Positions 32,905-44,374 of a stretch of DNA of 64,000 nucleotides are shown here, one piece after another. Each line of letters starts with the position of its first letter. The first letter of the stretch is position 1. Where the stretch lies: NCBI GenBank assembly GCA_963691705.1, contig OY829537.1, forward strand, positions 62,472,304 to 62,536,303. Direction: 5' to 3'. Below the pieces are notes generated by a model. That model saw only the letters and a list, made by a program, of their open reading frames with translations, made no database searches and had not been told where the DNA came from. Position numbers and translations under genes: made by a program. The stretch comes from Viola odorata. Its lineage: Eukaryota; Streptophyta; Magnoliopsida; Malpighiales; Violaceae.

Positions 32905-33030
32905 CAAGCATTTCTCTCTTTTCTTTTTTCCCTTTTTCCCCTCTCTTTCTTTTTTTTTCTCCCTTTTTTTTCTCTCTTTTCTTTTCTTTTCCTCTTCCTT
33001 CTATTCCCCCCCTCCCTCTTTTTGATTTGA
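32905..33030 (+). repeat. ~125 bp pyrimidine tract (purine tract on the element's strand)
   Basis: Almost pure C/T: CTCTCTTTTC-type stretches with TTTTTTTT and CCCCCCTCCC. On the minus, sense strand of the element it is a long A/G tract, and reads Lys/Arg/Glu-rich in all minus frames. No gene inferred. Confidence 0.75.
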
Positions 33031-35498
33031 TTTGAAATGCAACAGAGCAGAGCAAGCACAACCTTCGTGTTGATTTCTTCTCATTTTGGCTTAAAGCCTC
33101 GGCTTTCATCTTCGGGTTTTTGGTCTTTCTTCGGTGATGGCTCTCAGCGATCTTTTGGTGACCTTTTCCGTCTCCTTTGTCGTGTACTTGAACTTGGCGT
33201 GCTTTTACTTCCGGCTGGCAATCTTAGCTGAGACTGCTCCTTGGCTCCCGGGGTATCAGTGATAGTGAAGGTTTTGGTAGAAGCGATGGCATATGTGGTG
33301 GAAAGAGGGAAGAAAATGAAAAAAATAGAGAAGATCGTAAAAGTCCCACATCATTTTATTGCTATACCATGCCTAATTGCACATGTACCCTAGATATTAT
33401 GCGAATTCAACTAGTACCTAGTCAGGCACTTACACTCATGAAGGATAAGGCACGATGACTAGAAAATGCTTACCGGGATTCGTCTGTGACTGCTTACGTC
33501 TGAGCAAACCGTGGATATAAGAGTAGGCAAGTTAGATCATGTATGATATGTAATTTTGATGGATGCCTTATTTAACAGAGGGATTGAACATCCCCGACCT
33601 ATGCAATGCATGAATATGCTATGGGAGTAGTATGGATTTTGTTTTAGCCGGGCTAAAAAGGGTTTTTGATTGACTTTGATTTTTGATTGATTGATAGTTT
33701 AAAGCTAAGACGCGGGGGATGGCCTATTTGCAAGAGTTCACGAGAACCTAAGGAGTTTCCCCTAGTGGGCCAGATGACTGTACGTAAATTAAAGCTAACA
33801 AAGTGAGCAGGAACGAAAGTAAATTTTAATGAAGGGGGGAGAAAGATGAACTCCCCTGAAATGTGCAGCGGGGCTGCAAGGGCGTCTTCCCCGAGCTTTA
33901 TGCGGATGACAATGGAATGATTCGCGTCCCTGCGAAATGACGAGGGGACAACAGAGTAGAAAAGAAAGATTGATTTGAAAATAAAAATGACATAAGTTCA
34001 GGGATTCTCCCTTTCCCTTAGCCCGATTTTTCGAGGGTGCCTACGACATGGTCCCAGCTTAGGAACGCTTTACTTAGATGCTTTGATCGGTTTCTTTTTC
34101 AGCTGCTTCGCGGAAACCGCCGATCCAAGTCGGAGTGAGGATGAGATCCGCCTTTTGTTCATTTGCTTACTGGCCCTTGCTGGACCTTCGCCGATTTGCT
34201 TTGTGATTGCTCTGGGATAAAAGGGAAAACCTTCTGTCCCCAAAATGTGCAGCAGGGCTGTAAGGGCGTCTGCTTACCAGTCTTAAGCAGGCAACAAATG
34301 GGGGTGACCCAGTTCCTGAAAAAGATAAGGCAAGAACAAATGAGGAGTAAATGCAAGACGATTTTTAGCAACAGTAACGCAATTGATAAGTTTCAAGCTC
34401 TCCCTTTTGGACGGGCCGTCCGTGGGTCACTGCGGTGTGACTTGCACCAGATGTTGGTTGATGATGGCTTTGGTTTTAGATGCTTCGCCGTAATTCCTGC
34501 CTTGGCGCGGGTGATATTTGCAGTCCGGCTATCCCTCTTCGGAGAGGAGTTCTGACGCTTTACAGTAAGGGATTGTGGATAAAACATGTGAATGCGATCA
34601 CCGTCAGCCAGCAGTTAGCGGCCCACAATTAAAGGCTTGATCTTCATGGCGTTGATCATGGCGCCAATGTCAAGAAACGTCTTGAACAAGATCGCATTAA
34701 GTATGTTGATTGTGGTCCCGGGAGGACAGTTTTGTATCGTGCTTCGTCTCCGGGAGTTCTGCATGCAAAGATGTGCTGGGCGACCATGGCGTTTTGGTGA
34801 TGGGCTCCTCCGAAAGGTGAACGGAGGTGGGAGCCTATGTCACTCGCATTCCGGCGGCTTGGCCGACATGGGATGGGCTTTGTAACATTGGTCCAGCATT
34901 TAGTCCTCGCTCAAACTGGATAATAGTATTGCTGCGAAATTCTGACGGTGGTCAGCCTTTAAGTTCTTGAGTAGCGTAACAGGCTCAGACAATCCTCTAG
35001 ATGATCGGATGATAGCTTTGCGGGGTGACCTCTCCTTATGCGTTTGGTCCTTTGAGACCGGTCGCAGGATGTGCTAGTAGTACTACGAAGAAAAAGAATT
35101 TTACTTTAGATGGTGATGGTTTTTTTTTTAAAATCTTTCCTGATCCGCTCTTGAAGGCGGCCTGCTGCGGCAATTCAGGAGCTGCTACAAGGAGAGCTCC
35201 CTGGTCCTATCGCGATGATGAGATGAGACATTACGTCCCTGTAAAACTTTAAGATTGATTAGTAGCGTTAGTCTAAGTGTTGTGTCTCATGTCTCGAATT
35301 ACTCCTTGGGAGCCACCGAAGCCATGCCTCCTTTTGTCATCTCACGATTTTTTAAAAAAAAGGAAAGAAAGTTTTAAAACAACAAGCATCTCCTGAAAAA
35401 AAAACTCATTTTATTAATTTCAGGATAAACATTTGAGTGGCATTGTCATGATAAAACCCTATGTCTTTGATTCGGCAAGATGCAAGGCCCGCGATACC
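33031..35498 (-). other. Ogre-like 3' region without a supported gene
   Basis: No recognisable protein on either strand. A motif (ATGTGCAGC-GGGCTG-AAGGGCGTCT) occurs twice, near 33858 and 34246, each followed by CCAG/CCCGAG and a TAAGC-like segment, so an old internal duplication is likely. The 130-residue plus-strand ORF at 34163 has no features I know. Confidence 0.45.
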
Positions 35499-36020
35499 TC
35501 AGGCGAAGTATATCTTGACGGCAATGGCATTTACCGGTCTTGGTAGATCATCTCCTTCCATGTTGGTTAGACTTAGCCCCCCCCCCCCCGAGAATGCACT
35601 TTTAACCAGATACGTGCCCTCGTACCTTGGGGCCCACTTTCCTTGACTAGCCTCCTGATGAGGGAGAATCTTCTTCAGCACTAAATCCCTAGTCTTGAAC
35701 TTGCGAGGTCGCACTTTCTTGTTATAAGCATTGGCCATCCTTTGCTTATACAAATGCGCATGGCAGATAGCGGCCAAGCGTTTCTTCCACGCTTACCCAA
35801 TCCGATTCTTCCACGCTTACCCAATCCGATTCTTCCACTTCTGATTCTGCCAGGATTCTGAGAGAAGGGATTTCTACCTCAAGAGGAATTACGGCTTCCA
35901 TGTCGTAGACTAAAGAGTAGGGATTTGCCCCCCTATGGGAGTACGAGTTGCTACCCGATAAGCATGCAGTGCGAAAGGAAACATATCATGCCAATCTTTG
36001 TGAGTGACCACCATTTTTGG
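35499..36020 (-). pseudogene. Integrase C-terminal end of the Ogre-like element
   Basis: On the minus strand the broken frames read DWHDMFPFALHAYRVATRTP, then QRMANAYNKKVRPRKFKTRD, LVLKKILPHQ and KWAPRYEGTYLVK. This is the core end and C-terminal region of a Tat/Ogre integrase. Stops and a frameshift occur around 35780-35900. A duplicated 30-bp segment (CTTCCACGCTTACCCAATCCGATT) lies at 35787-35833. The catalytic D,D,E part is absent. Confidence 0.75.
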
Positions 36021-36535
36021 ATGATTTTCTTCAAGTTTTTTGTTTGACATGTTTAAACTCAGGTTTCAATGGGATGCGATGCTCAACCATCCTGGGATCA
36101 AGACCTGGCATATCGGCGTATGACCATGCAAATACGTCCGTGTAATTTTTGAGGAGAGAAATCAACCTCTCTCTGAGTCGTGTCTAGGGTAGTTCCAATC
36201 TTAACCAGCTTCTGATTCTCATCGCTTGCCCCTAAATTTACCTTTTCCAATTCGTCCTGATGAGGGGTTATTTCCTTTTCTGAACTTTCCAGTAAATGGG
36301 CCAATTCGCAGGGGATTTCAATCTTGTCTTCGGTTGTGATGACAATTTCTTCGCCAGTAAGGACATAGGTTTTATCAAGACAATCCGAACTAACATTCAT
36401 CCTAAAATTAAAAATGCGAAAAGAAGAGATGCGTAAAATGAAAATTGCATATATATTGATTTTTAACAAAGGGGAACATGAGTCCCTACAAAAATGTTTT
36501 CGTAAGAAAACGTGCAAACATATATATTTTTTCAA
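36021..36535 (-). pseudogene. RT start of the Ogre-like element, joined to the integrase end
   Basis: The minus strand reads a spacer (ITPHQDELEKVNLGASDENQ, LVKIGTTL), then VFAWSYADMPGLDP and MVEHRIPLKP, the conserved entry of gypsy RT. At about 36045 the sequence jumps to integrase. The palm and fingers of RT, RNase H and most of integrase are deleted, and there is a frameshift near 36150. Confidence 0.7.
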
Positions 36536-36693
36536 AAGGATTAATTACGGGGAGACATCCGGAAGCATGGTGATGGTCCCATTACACACAGACTCCCCTG
36601 ACTTCTTTGCGAAAATGACTGAACTAGGCGACGATTCTTCTTCACCCAGAGCATCAATACAGGAATCTGAAGCTATACTGACCACGGTAGGAT

Positions 36694-37524
36694 TTATATT
36701 GATGATTTCGACTGCGAGGGAGAATGTGGCTCTAATGTGGGGATACCTATCTTATCCAATGGCTCTTTCCTTTCTTTATCGGGGAAACATTCTGCCCTCC
36801 ATGTCATGCCCCCAGTATCAGCAAATTCACCTGTTACTGGCCCAGCTTGAGACATATATTTGTGGGAACAAAAGGTGGGAGGACCGTTATTGATGGTGTC
36901 AACTGTCTCTACCTCACAAGTCTTCTTCTCAACCTTTTCCTTCGAAATAGCATTCATACCTTCACCACTTGAGGCGCGGTTTGGGAGAGGGTCGATGGCC
37001 GTGTTAGGTCCTTTGGCCAAGCCCTCGAAGGAGACCCCTCCCCTTTTGATTAGATGATTTACCTTTATTTTAAAGGCAAAGCAATTGTCCAGCGTATGGC
37101 CTGGTGCCCTGGCGTGATATTCGCATACAATGTTGGGATTGTACCAACTTAGGCATGGAGATTGCTGAGGTCGGGCCGGGATTGGCACAATCTGTCCAGC
37201 TGCGATGAGATGTTTGTATATTTCCCCCGCGGGGAGTGGGAGTGGTGGTACTGGTTCTCGATTTGGCTCCTTTGGTGGATTGGAGGGCCTAGGTTGTGCT
37301 GGTTTTTCGGCTAAATCCTCGAAAGAGATCCATCCACGTCTGATCAAGTGATAAACCTTTTTCTTAATGGTGCGACAGTCTTTTATGGTGTGACCAAGGG
37401 CTTCAGTATGGTATTTGCATCTAGCATCAGGATTGTACCAATTTGGATAAGGAGGCTGTAAAGGTTTGATTGGGGTGGGTGCAATTTGTTTAGCTGCCAA
37501 AAGGTGCTCGTAGATCCCCCCCAA
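36694..37524 (-). CDS. Ogre-like gag C-terminal part with duplicated CxYH-GH-C module
   Basis: 276 open residues. Two copies of an ~90-residue module lie in tandem: YEHLLAAKQIAPTPIKPLQP, WYNPDARCKYHTEALGHTIKDC, KKKVYHLIRRGWISFEDLAE; then YKHLIAAGQIVPIPARPQQS, WYNPNIVCEYHARAPGHTLDNC, KIKVNHLIKRGGVSFEGLAK. Each has a C-x2-H-x5-G-H-x4-C zinc-knuckle-like core, typical of Ogre/Tat gag and expected to bind RNA. A single copy is what I recall for the family, so the doubling is unusual. The rest runs to protease-side spacer sequence. The modules remain intact although the rest of the element is broken. Confidence 0.7.
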   Translation of the reverse strand: MGGIYEHLLAAKQIAPTPIKPLQPPYPNWYNPDARCKYHTEALGHTIKDCRTIKKKVYHLIRRGWISFEDLAEKPAQPRPSNPPKEPNREPVPPLPLPAGEIYKHLIAAGQIVPIPARPQQSPCLSWYNPNIVCEYHARAPGHTLDNCFAFKIKVNHLIKRGGVSFEGLAKGPNTAIDPLPNRASSGEGMNAISKEKVEKKTCEVETVDTINNGPPTFCSHKYMSQAGPVTGEFADTGGMTWRAECFPDKERKEPLDKIGIPTLEPHSPSQSKSSI

Positions 37525-38294
37525 AGGAATGGGAAGCGGTGGCAGTGGCCCCCGACCCCAATGGTTATCTTGATTTCTTGGTTTATTTAGTGGGTTATAT
37601 GGTCTAGGTTGTGTAAGTTGCGGTATTTGTGTTGGGGTGATGGGAAAGGTTGCCTGTCATTCAAAGGAGAAGAAATCCTTGCGGCTAGTTCTTTCCGTCT
37701 CTAAGCATAAGTTTTTACTGATTCCTCAGCCCTTTTCTCTAGATTTTGCAAATCAGAACGTTCAGACATTTCGTTATGGTGGATTTTGAGGCGAGTTTTG
37801 GGGCGTTCAATCCCCGTGTACCTTTCAGATTGTGGAATCTTGAACTTCCGAGGCGTCGTAGTTCCTCACATCATGCTTTTATCAGCGGGATCCCTAGGGT
37901 CATATCTTTCAATAACCCTTAGTTTTTCCTCTCGTGGGCTCAATCGATCAATACTGGACCCTTTCGCACTAATGGTGCCAAAACCTATGGTCGGTGAAAA
38001 TTCAAGAGAGGACTGTGGCTGTGTCAGATCACTTCTCGGAAGCTTAGTTTTCGGTGGTCCAAAAATCGCGACTCGGGTAGAACGGCCCTGAGATGGGTGG
38101 GAATATTGTCTGGTTGTACTTGTTGCAGCTGTAGGGTTGGGAATAATGTAGGGATCCTGCCACTTCCACTGAACAGAAGATGGTTGGGTTGATGAAGGAC
38201 CCCATTCCTTTTCAGTTTGCAAAGTTTGAACTTGTTCTTCTAGTTCTGCTATTCTGGTCGTTAGTACTTCATTGACCTTATCCTGTTCAGTCAT
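37525..38294 (-). pseudogene. Ogre-like gag N-terminal part, capsid core deleted
   Basis: It starts MTEQDKVNEVLTTRIAELEE at 38294 (a short coiled coil), then a Pro/Ser/Gln-rich stretch and REEKLRVIERYDPRDPADKS. In another frame come PRKFKIPQSERYTGIERPKT, a jump, then LQNLEKRAEESVKTYA-stop-RRKELAARI. The middle capsid helices are missing between the two. Stops at 37866 and about 37700. Confidence 0.65.
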
Positions 38295-39078
38295 TTTTCA
38301 TTTTTGAAGTCTCGTTACTGGGAGGCTGTGGGAAGTAGCTTGCTTTTGAGGAGCTATCGTGAACCTGAAAAAAGGAAAAAACACAGAAAAGAGTAAGTAC
38401 AAGTGAGGATACGCAGGTGATGTGCAATCCTGAGGCCTCCACGTTGCTCATTCGCTTTTCCGGCTACACTTTCACTTGATATTTCCAGGGTGGTCGGAGA
38501 AGCGAGATATCCCGGTTATCGACAAGATATGAAGGAAGCCTCTATTCATTCCAACGATGCGAGACAATCTGAGATGCTATCTGTGAAACCCAAATCAGCA
38601 GGGGCAACCAATGCCGCCATGCTAGGAAGATCTCTTTTACTATATTTTCAAACGACGCAGGGCCTGATGCCTGGTGAACCTAACCGAGGGGAGGGACGAC
38701 GATCTATACCATGAACTTAGAGTTTTTATGATAAGCTAAGAGGACATGGCCATGAGTGAGCAATACTCGGATGTTTTGAATATTTGGTATGATTTTTTAG
38801 ATTTTTGGTGAAATGATTGTGTTTATCCCGGAGGGATTTTCTCTTTCCTTTTGCGATGGTCTTTTGAGTTGTATTGGATGGATAATTGATATGGAAAGCT
38901 GAGGCGATTTAATAAATATCCGAAAGGGTACGACTTTATTAAAAAGTGTTTACAAAAATATGGTAAACTTGCCAACTACCTAAATTCATCAAAAATGGCT
39001 AAGATAGATGAAATCAGGGATCCTAGTTACATGAAAAAGAAAAGGGGTTGCCGATATTCGAGTCTTCCCATGAAGGTG
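38295..39078 (-). other. Spacer between ORF1 and gag of the Ogre-like element
   Basis: No supported ORF. The short plus-strand ORFs have no recognisable content. It carries AT-rich and C-rich patches only. Confidence 0.4.
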
Positions 39079-40868
39079 TCAACCCTGGAAGTCAGAATTC
39101 TCTTGCTCCTGCCAAAGGTATTCCATCGAGGCCATCTCCCCTTTCTGTATTTCTATCTCGGCCTCTAAAGCGGTATTCCAACTTTGCAGTGCCTGGCTCT
39201 TCCTATCCCCCAAGTCTGCGCGAGTAGTCAAGACCCTTATCGTTGAATTCTTGTCTTCAATTATGGTACTGGACGCTTCTTTCTTGCAGATTTCCCTGTT
39301 CAGACGTTCCTTGAAGTCTCTGAGGGCCACCTTCTATTTTTCTGCTTGTACGCGGATAATATCCTTGCTACGCCTTTCCAATTCATTCATCTGGACCTCC
39401 AGGCCACATTGATGGCTTCGGCGATATCTCTTTCCTCTGTCATCAGATCTCGTTCTTCTTGCGCTCCTCGCATCTGTTCTACCACTTGAGCGTAAGCCAT
39501 GACATCCATTCCTTCGCTCACTTGAGATTCCCCTCCCTCTTCCATCGGTTTCTGATTTTCAGGGCGAGGTACGACATTGTCGTTGACTCGCCTTAACCTC
39601 CACTGTGGATATTGTGGTATCGTTGTCGCAGGGGTGACGCGTCCTTTGAGACAAAAAGGGTGGGCCCAGTCTTGGGCGTACAGCTGAATGTTCTGATTTT
39701 CTCCAGTGTGCGGCAGGTTTGATCTTGTCATGCCGAATGTTACGGGAATTATTTGCGTGATGCAAAACTGTCTGAGGATGAGGGCGGGGCAATAGTGAGT
39801 GCACCCCCATGCTCCGATCAAAGGAACCCAAGGTAAGAGACTGCAGCAGACGATGGGATCGGAGGTCTGTAGCCACTTGGTGTGCCAACTGAAATCTTCT
39901 TCTGAGAGGTTTATGAATCGGTCGATCCAGACATCCTTATTCTCCATCTCCCATTTATCCGTGGTCATTGCATTGATGACTTTGAGTAGAGGGCACGATC
40001 TTATGTAGCTTTCAAAGAAAATGGACTGATCAGGAGTCTGTTTGAAGTGGCTGACCAACCATACTGTCAGCAACTGGGTGCAACAGGTAAGTCTCCCTTT
40101 CCTTTTTTTTCGACAAGAGTCCAAGGAGTGAAAGGTCTCAGCCAAGATAGTTGTCGTAGGATTGATGGCATTTGTTTCCATCTCGTAAAAGATATTGGCT
40201 GCTGCAAAGTCGATGGGGTTCCTCATTTTCGGAAAGAGGACAAATCCTACAATGGCGAAAGCTAGAATCCTTAAGCATTTTTTCCCGTTGGACAACTGAA
40301 ATCGTGCCTCGATATCTGACCAACACCAGAAGTAGTCGCCCTCTCTGACACGAGTAGTGATTCCTAACAGCTTATCGAGTCTTATTTTGACACTCGAGGA
40401 GTCGAGTTGAACATTCTGGTATATGGCCGATATAGGAGATGTGAGACACATAAGAGCTGAGTACTCCTCTAGTATAGGAGTCAAGTCCACTCCTTTGTCG
40501 AAAGAGAAGCACCGATAATAGGGATCCCAAAATTTTAGGGTTGCCCGGATGCAACCCCAATCAGTCTTTACGTCAACCGGGGTTAGTAGCTTTCCATAAC
40601 TACCCTCAAACTGTGTCTCCTCGTCTTCGGTCAGCTCATTTCTCAACTTCTGAATCCTAGTTAAGTCGAAGTCTACGACTTCTACTTTGATCTTAGTGGT
40701 GATGTCAGGGGTGAACCCATGTTCCAACAGATCTCCTCGTGCAGCCTGATCGTCGAAGCTTCGTCCCCCAAAAATATCAAGTGAATGTAATGTGGTGCCG
40801 ACATATCGAATGAGCAAAACGGGTCCTGTGGGACAAAAATAAAATTTTACATGCAAAGTAACCTGCAT
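39079..40868 (-). pseudogene. Ogre ORF1 (protein of unknown function upstream of gag)
   Basis: The main open part (39387-40868) reads SLDIFGGRSFDDQAARGDLL, LTPVDVKTDWGCIRATLKFW, DPYYRCFSFDKGVDLTPILE and EEYSALMCLTSPISAIYQN. This domain marks the extra ORF upstream of gag in Ogre elements (I believe Pfam DUF7745). A coiled coil follows (EERDLMTEERDIAEAI) and continues in another frame to 39079 past one stop. The likely true start is MSAP near 40803, followed by a 1-bp deletion relative to the duplicate at 25765, so the ATG at 40868 is probably spurious. Function unknown. Confidence 0.75.
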
Positions 40869-41331
40869 GTGTTAGAGATTTACAGTTCGTATAAAAGAGA
40901 ATTTACGAAAAATGGAAGATCATGGCAACAAGAAAAATACAGCCAAGACAAAGCAGATATAATCATGATGCACGTGCTGGGGCTCTGATTCTGACTTTTC
41001 TAACTAGCTTGAATGGTTCCCGGATGATACCATGAAAAGGTCCCTAAAGTGTCAATCAGTGTGTCGATTCCTTGCGAAATCGTGTAACCTTTCGACTAGC
41101 TTTAGAGGTTCATCCGAGTTGGGATTGGTGAACACTACCCAGGACATGTGTCCTAGGGCGTCAGTACTACCTCTTAATTTGGTAATTGTCCCGGGGTGTA
41201 GGGCACTATGAAATGCATATGACAATTGATAAAGCGAATAAATGAACAGATCAGCATTTTATCAAAGCAGGTAAATACACAAGTAAAACACCTCTCTAAA
41301 AAAATATATGAAACCGGCTCCGACCCTAAAA
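40869..41331 (-). other. Leader between primer site and ORF1
   Basis: Noncoding leader of the Ogre-like element, nearly identical to 25830-26294 in the duplicate unit. Short ORFs here are not supported. Confidence 0.55.
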
Positions 41332-41349
41332 GTCCCAGTGAAGTCGCCA
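41332..41349 (-). promoter_or_regulatory. tRNA-Arg-type primer binding site of the Ogre-like element
   Basis: Minus strand TGGCGACTTCACTGGGAC, three bases from the LTR end. It matches the complement of a plant tRNA-Arg 3' end (TGGCGACTCCACTGGGG) except for a few positions. tRNA-Arg priming is known for Ogre elements. Confidence 0.8.
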
Positions 41350-41352
41350 AAT

Positions 41353-44300
41353 TGTCGCGCCCTCGAAAATAAAAATATTCGCGAGTGTGCAACGAACTTA
41401 AGACCTTACGATGCTCGGTGTAAAAGGGACGCCTCGCAACATGCAATGAAGTCGTCACCCTAATTTTGTCGCTAGGTCTAGGGAACCTTTAATCATCATG
41501 GCATAAAAATATAATAAATAAAAAAACTAAAGGCACAAAAAAAGGGTATACACCCCAGACAAAAGGTTCGTGGTCGTATTATGGTCTCGGGAAGGTGTTA
41601 GGCACCCGAGTCACATCCGAAAATGGTTACCGGTTGATGAGAGAGATGTTTAAAAAGGTGTTTGATAAAATGCGTTTTGAAAGGGGGGCCTCAGAAGAAT
41701 CGTCACTTTAGTCTTTTCCACAATCGGGACCGTTCAGGAATAATTGATCGTTGAACTGATCGATTATTCCTGACCGTAGTAATGAGACTGAATTTTCCGT
41801 AAGACTGAATGAGCGCCCTCTATTTCATCATCGGGCCATGCATGATTAAATTAATTACTACGTGATTCTATCGTGGATAGCTTAACAGAGTATAGATTAG
41901 ATGAGGGGTTTTGAAATGATAAACTGATGCAGGATCGAAAGTCCCTATGTACATGCCGTCAATATAAACAAAAAGTTAAAATCAAATAAACCTGGCATTT
42001 TTAACCAAGCCTTTAAACACGTTGTTCATATGGGTTGATTTTAAATCCTAACAATTTTATATATTAGGCATACGATGGATATTTACGGAAAGCGTTGAAT
42101 AAATAAAAGGGAACGAAAGGCGTACTTTCAAGCGAAGCTTGAATTTAAAACCTACAAGATGAGAGTGTTAGTGATAGCTCAAAAAATAAATAAGCAATTC
42201 ATGAATGTGATACTTTAAATAATGACTTGGTGCGTACGAGAATTTAAATGTTGATTTAATGTATGCGATAAATGATGATTTGACGCATATGAAAGTTTAA
42301 ATGATGATTTGATAAGTGCAGAAAATTTAAATGCTGATTTGCCGAGTGCGAGAATTTAAATGATGATTTAATGCATACGAGAATTTAAATGCTGATTTGA
42401 TGCGTGAGGAAATTTTAAATGCTAATTTGATGTATGCGAGAAATGATGATTTGACGCATACGAAAATTTAGATGATGCTTTGATAAGTGCAGAAAATTTA
42501 AATGCTGATTTGATAAGGTGCGAAAATTAAATGATGACAGTTGATAAGTGCGATGACTTGACAAAAAATTAAGTGACGATTTGACAAAAAATTAAAGATT
42601 TGATATTTGCAGAAATTAAGTAGTAGATGATTTGCAGAAAATTAAACAAGTGATATTGCAGAAAATTAAACAGTTGACGATTTGCGGAATATAAACAGTT
42701 GATGTTGCAGAAAATTAAACAAGTGATAATTTGCGGAATATAAACAGTTGATATTTGCAGAAAATAAAACAGTTGATATTGCAGAAAATTAAACAAGTGA
42801 TATTGCAGAAAATAAATGCAGTTGATATTTGCAACCGACCATGTAGGCGGTAAATTGAATTTAAATTGCCGAAAGTAAATTGCGGAAAATTAAAGTGCGA
42901 ATAAATTAAATAGTTGATAGGTACAGAAAATTAAAGTGTTAGTACGAAAAATAATCATATGAAATATACGAACATTTTTACGAAAAAAGTGCGATCCGAG
43001 ATCTCGGAAAAATGACAATGGGTTGGGCCCAATTTGAAAGAAAAATAAGAAAATGGGCCAAGAATAGGCCCTTATGGCACTATTCACCATCTCCTTCCTT
43101 GGTCGCCGGCGGCCAAGCTCCGGCCACAGGTGGTCGTTTCAACAAATCTTCGTACCGAGATGCTCGTCTCCTCGACGACTTCTCGACCGTACGAACCTCA
43201 ATTTTTAATTCAAATCGTACCGAGTTTAATTTTGAAAAAATGACAAAACCGTTAATTATCGAAAACTAATTAATTCACACGTTTTAGCTAACGATTAATC
43301 AAATTCAAAGCATGTATTTAATCTACAGCATGCATATGAATTAATGGTTTAAAAATAAATGATTTATTTGCTCAGAATGATGCTAAACAAATTTAGAGAA
43401 GAAAAATGCATTAAAATGAAACGGAGAGAAGCTTTGAAAAAGCTTAGTGGAAAAGTTTGAACTGTGGTAATCAAAGCTCTACGTGAGCTATCGATCAAGA
43501 GGGGGAAGAAGCAAGGTTTCCTTGCGATTTTGTTGTCGTTTGAACATTGAGGAGGGCTCGGTATTTATAGGCCGAAGTCGAAGGGACGGCTGGAAGTGAC
43601 AGGAAGTGACAGGCTGCTCGGTGTCCTGCTCTAGCCACCATGGCTGCTCGGTGTCCTGCTCTGCTGCTACTTCACGTCCATGGTGCATGCACACCATGGC
43701 CTTTAATTTGTCAACCGTTGATTTGGTTGACTTTTCTTGGTTGACCAGATCAACGGTTGTGATCAAAGGGCCCTTTTAGTCTATTTAAATGGCCTCGAGC
43801 CAATTTCGCGAACGAACGTCCCGAATTTTCGAGCCGAAAGTGCCAGCGCGTCGAGAAAAATATGGCGAGTTTAACCGTCTACAGTGAATGACAAGAATTT
43901 TTTGTTTAACGTGTTTATTTTCTCCTTCCGAAACATGAAACGTTTGTACGAAAAATAAATGACGTTATGATGAAAACTACGCGAAACACTGTAGGTCGGT
44001 GTGAATGAAAAAAATGGTAGGAACTAGTTGATGGAAAACATTCCGAGTTCGAGCCATTATCCGAGCGAACTTACTCGGGTCCAATAAAAGCTCGAACAAA
44101 AATAATAATAAAATAATAAAAATGCTAAAAAATGTGATAAAATACTAAAAATTCTAAAATTCGTGTGATGACCTAAAATGAAGAAATAACGAAAATACGT
44201 GACGGAAAAATAAAAATGTGATTTTGAACGCTGACAATGCTAACGACGACGATAGAAATGCGATGAGAATTGAAAAATGCCAATGACAGTAAATTAATTA

Positions 44301-44374
44301 AAAATGACAGTCAATTAAATAAAATGATAGAAATGCTAAATTTAATCAAAAAAGGCGTCAAAATTTGGGTATCA
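41353..44374 (-). repeat. Ogre-like LTR C (5' LTR, 3022 bp)
   Basis: TGTCGCGCCC ... GGGTATCA in window orientation, so TG...CA. It adjoins the primer site, which makes it the 5' LTR. TATA-like TATTTATA at 43562-43569. It holds the same internal arrays as LTR B. The two LTRs differ by many substitutions and several indels, so the insertion is old compared with E2. Confidence 0.85.

Larger units (their letters stand above)
24759..44374 (-). mobile_element. Ogre-like Ty3/gypsy element with three LTR copies, non-autonomous
   Basis: Minus strand. Order in window coordinates: partial LTR A (24759-25327), partial internal segment (25328-26315), full LTR B (26316-29485), polypurine tract, repeat-rich 3' region, integrase end, RT start, gag, ORF1, primer site, full LTR C (41353-44374). 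ORF1 upstream of gag, LTRs near 3 kb and a tRNA-Arg-type primer site are Ogre hallmarks. RT core, RNase H and integrase core are missing. Outer flanks are AAAAT (left) and ATAAA (right), which are not a clean target duplication. The extra LTR-internal unit at the left suggests recombination between tandem copies. Confidence 0.8.

Noticed and set aside
32703..33109. Lys/Arg/Glu-rich minus-strand ORFs of 88-118 residues
   Set aside because: Products of the purine tract and neighbouring repeats; all frames look alike.
34163..34555. Plus-strand 130-residue ORF
   Set aside because: No domain, antisense within the Ogre-like 3' region, and no second copy to show conservation.
24759..44374. Target-site duplication for the Ogre-like chain
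   Set aside because: The flanks AAAAT and ATAAA are both A-rich and do not match cleanly.
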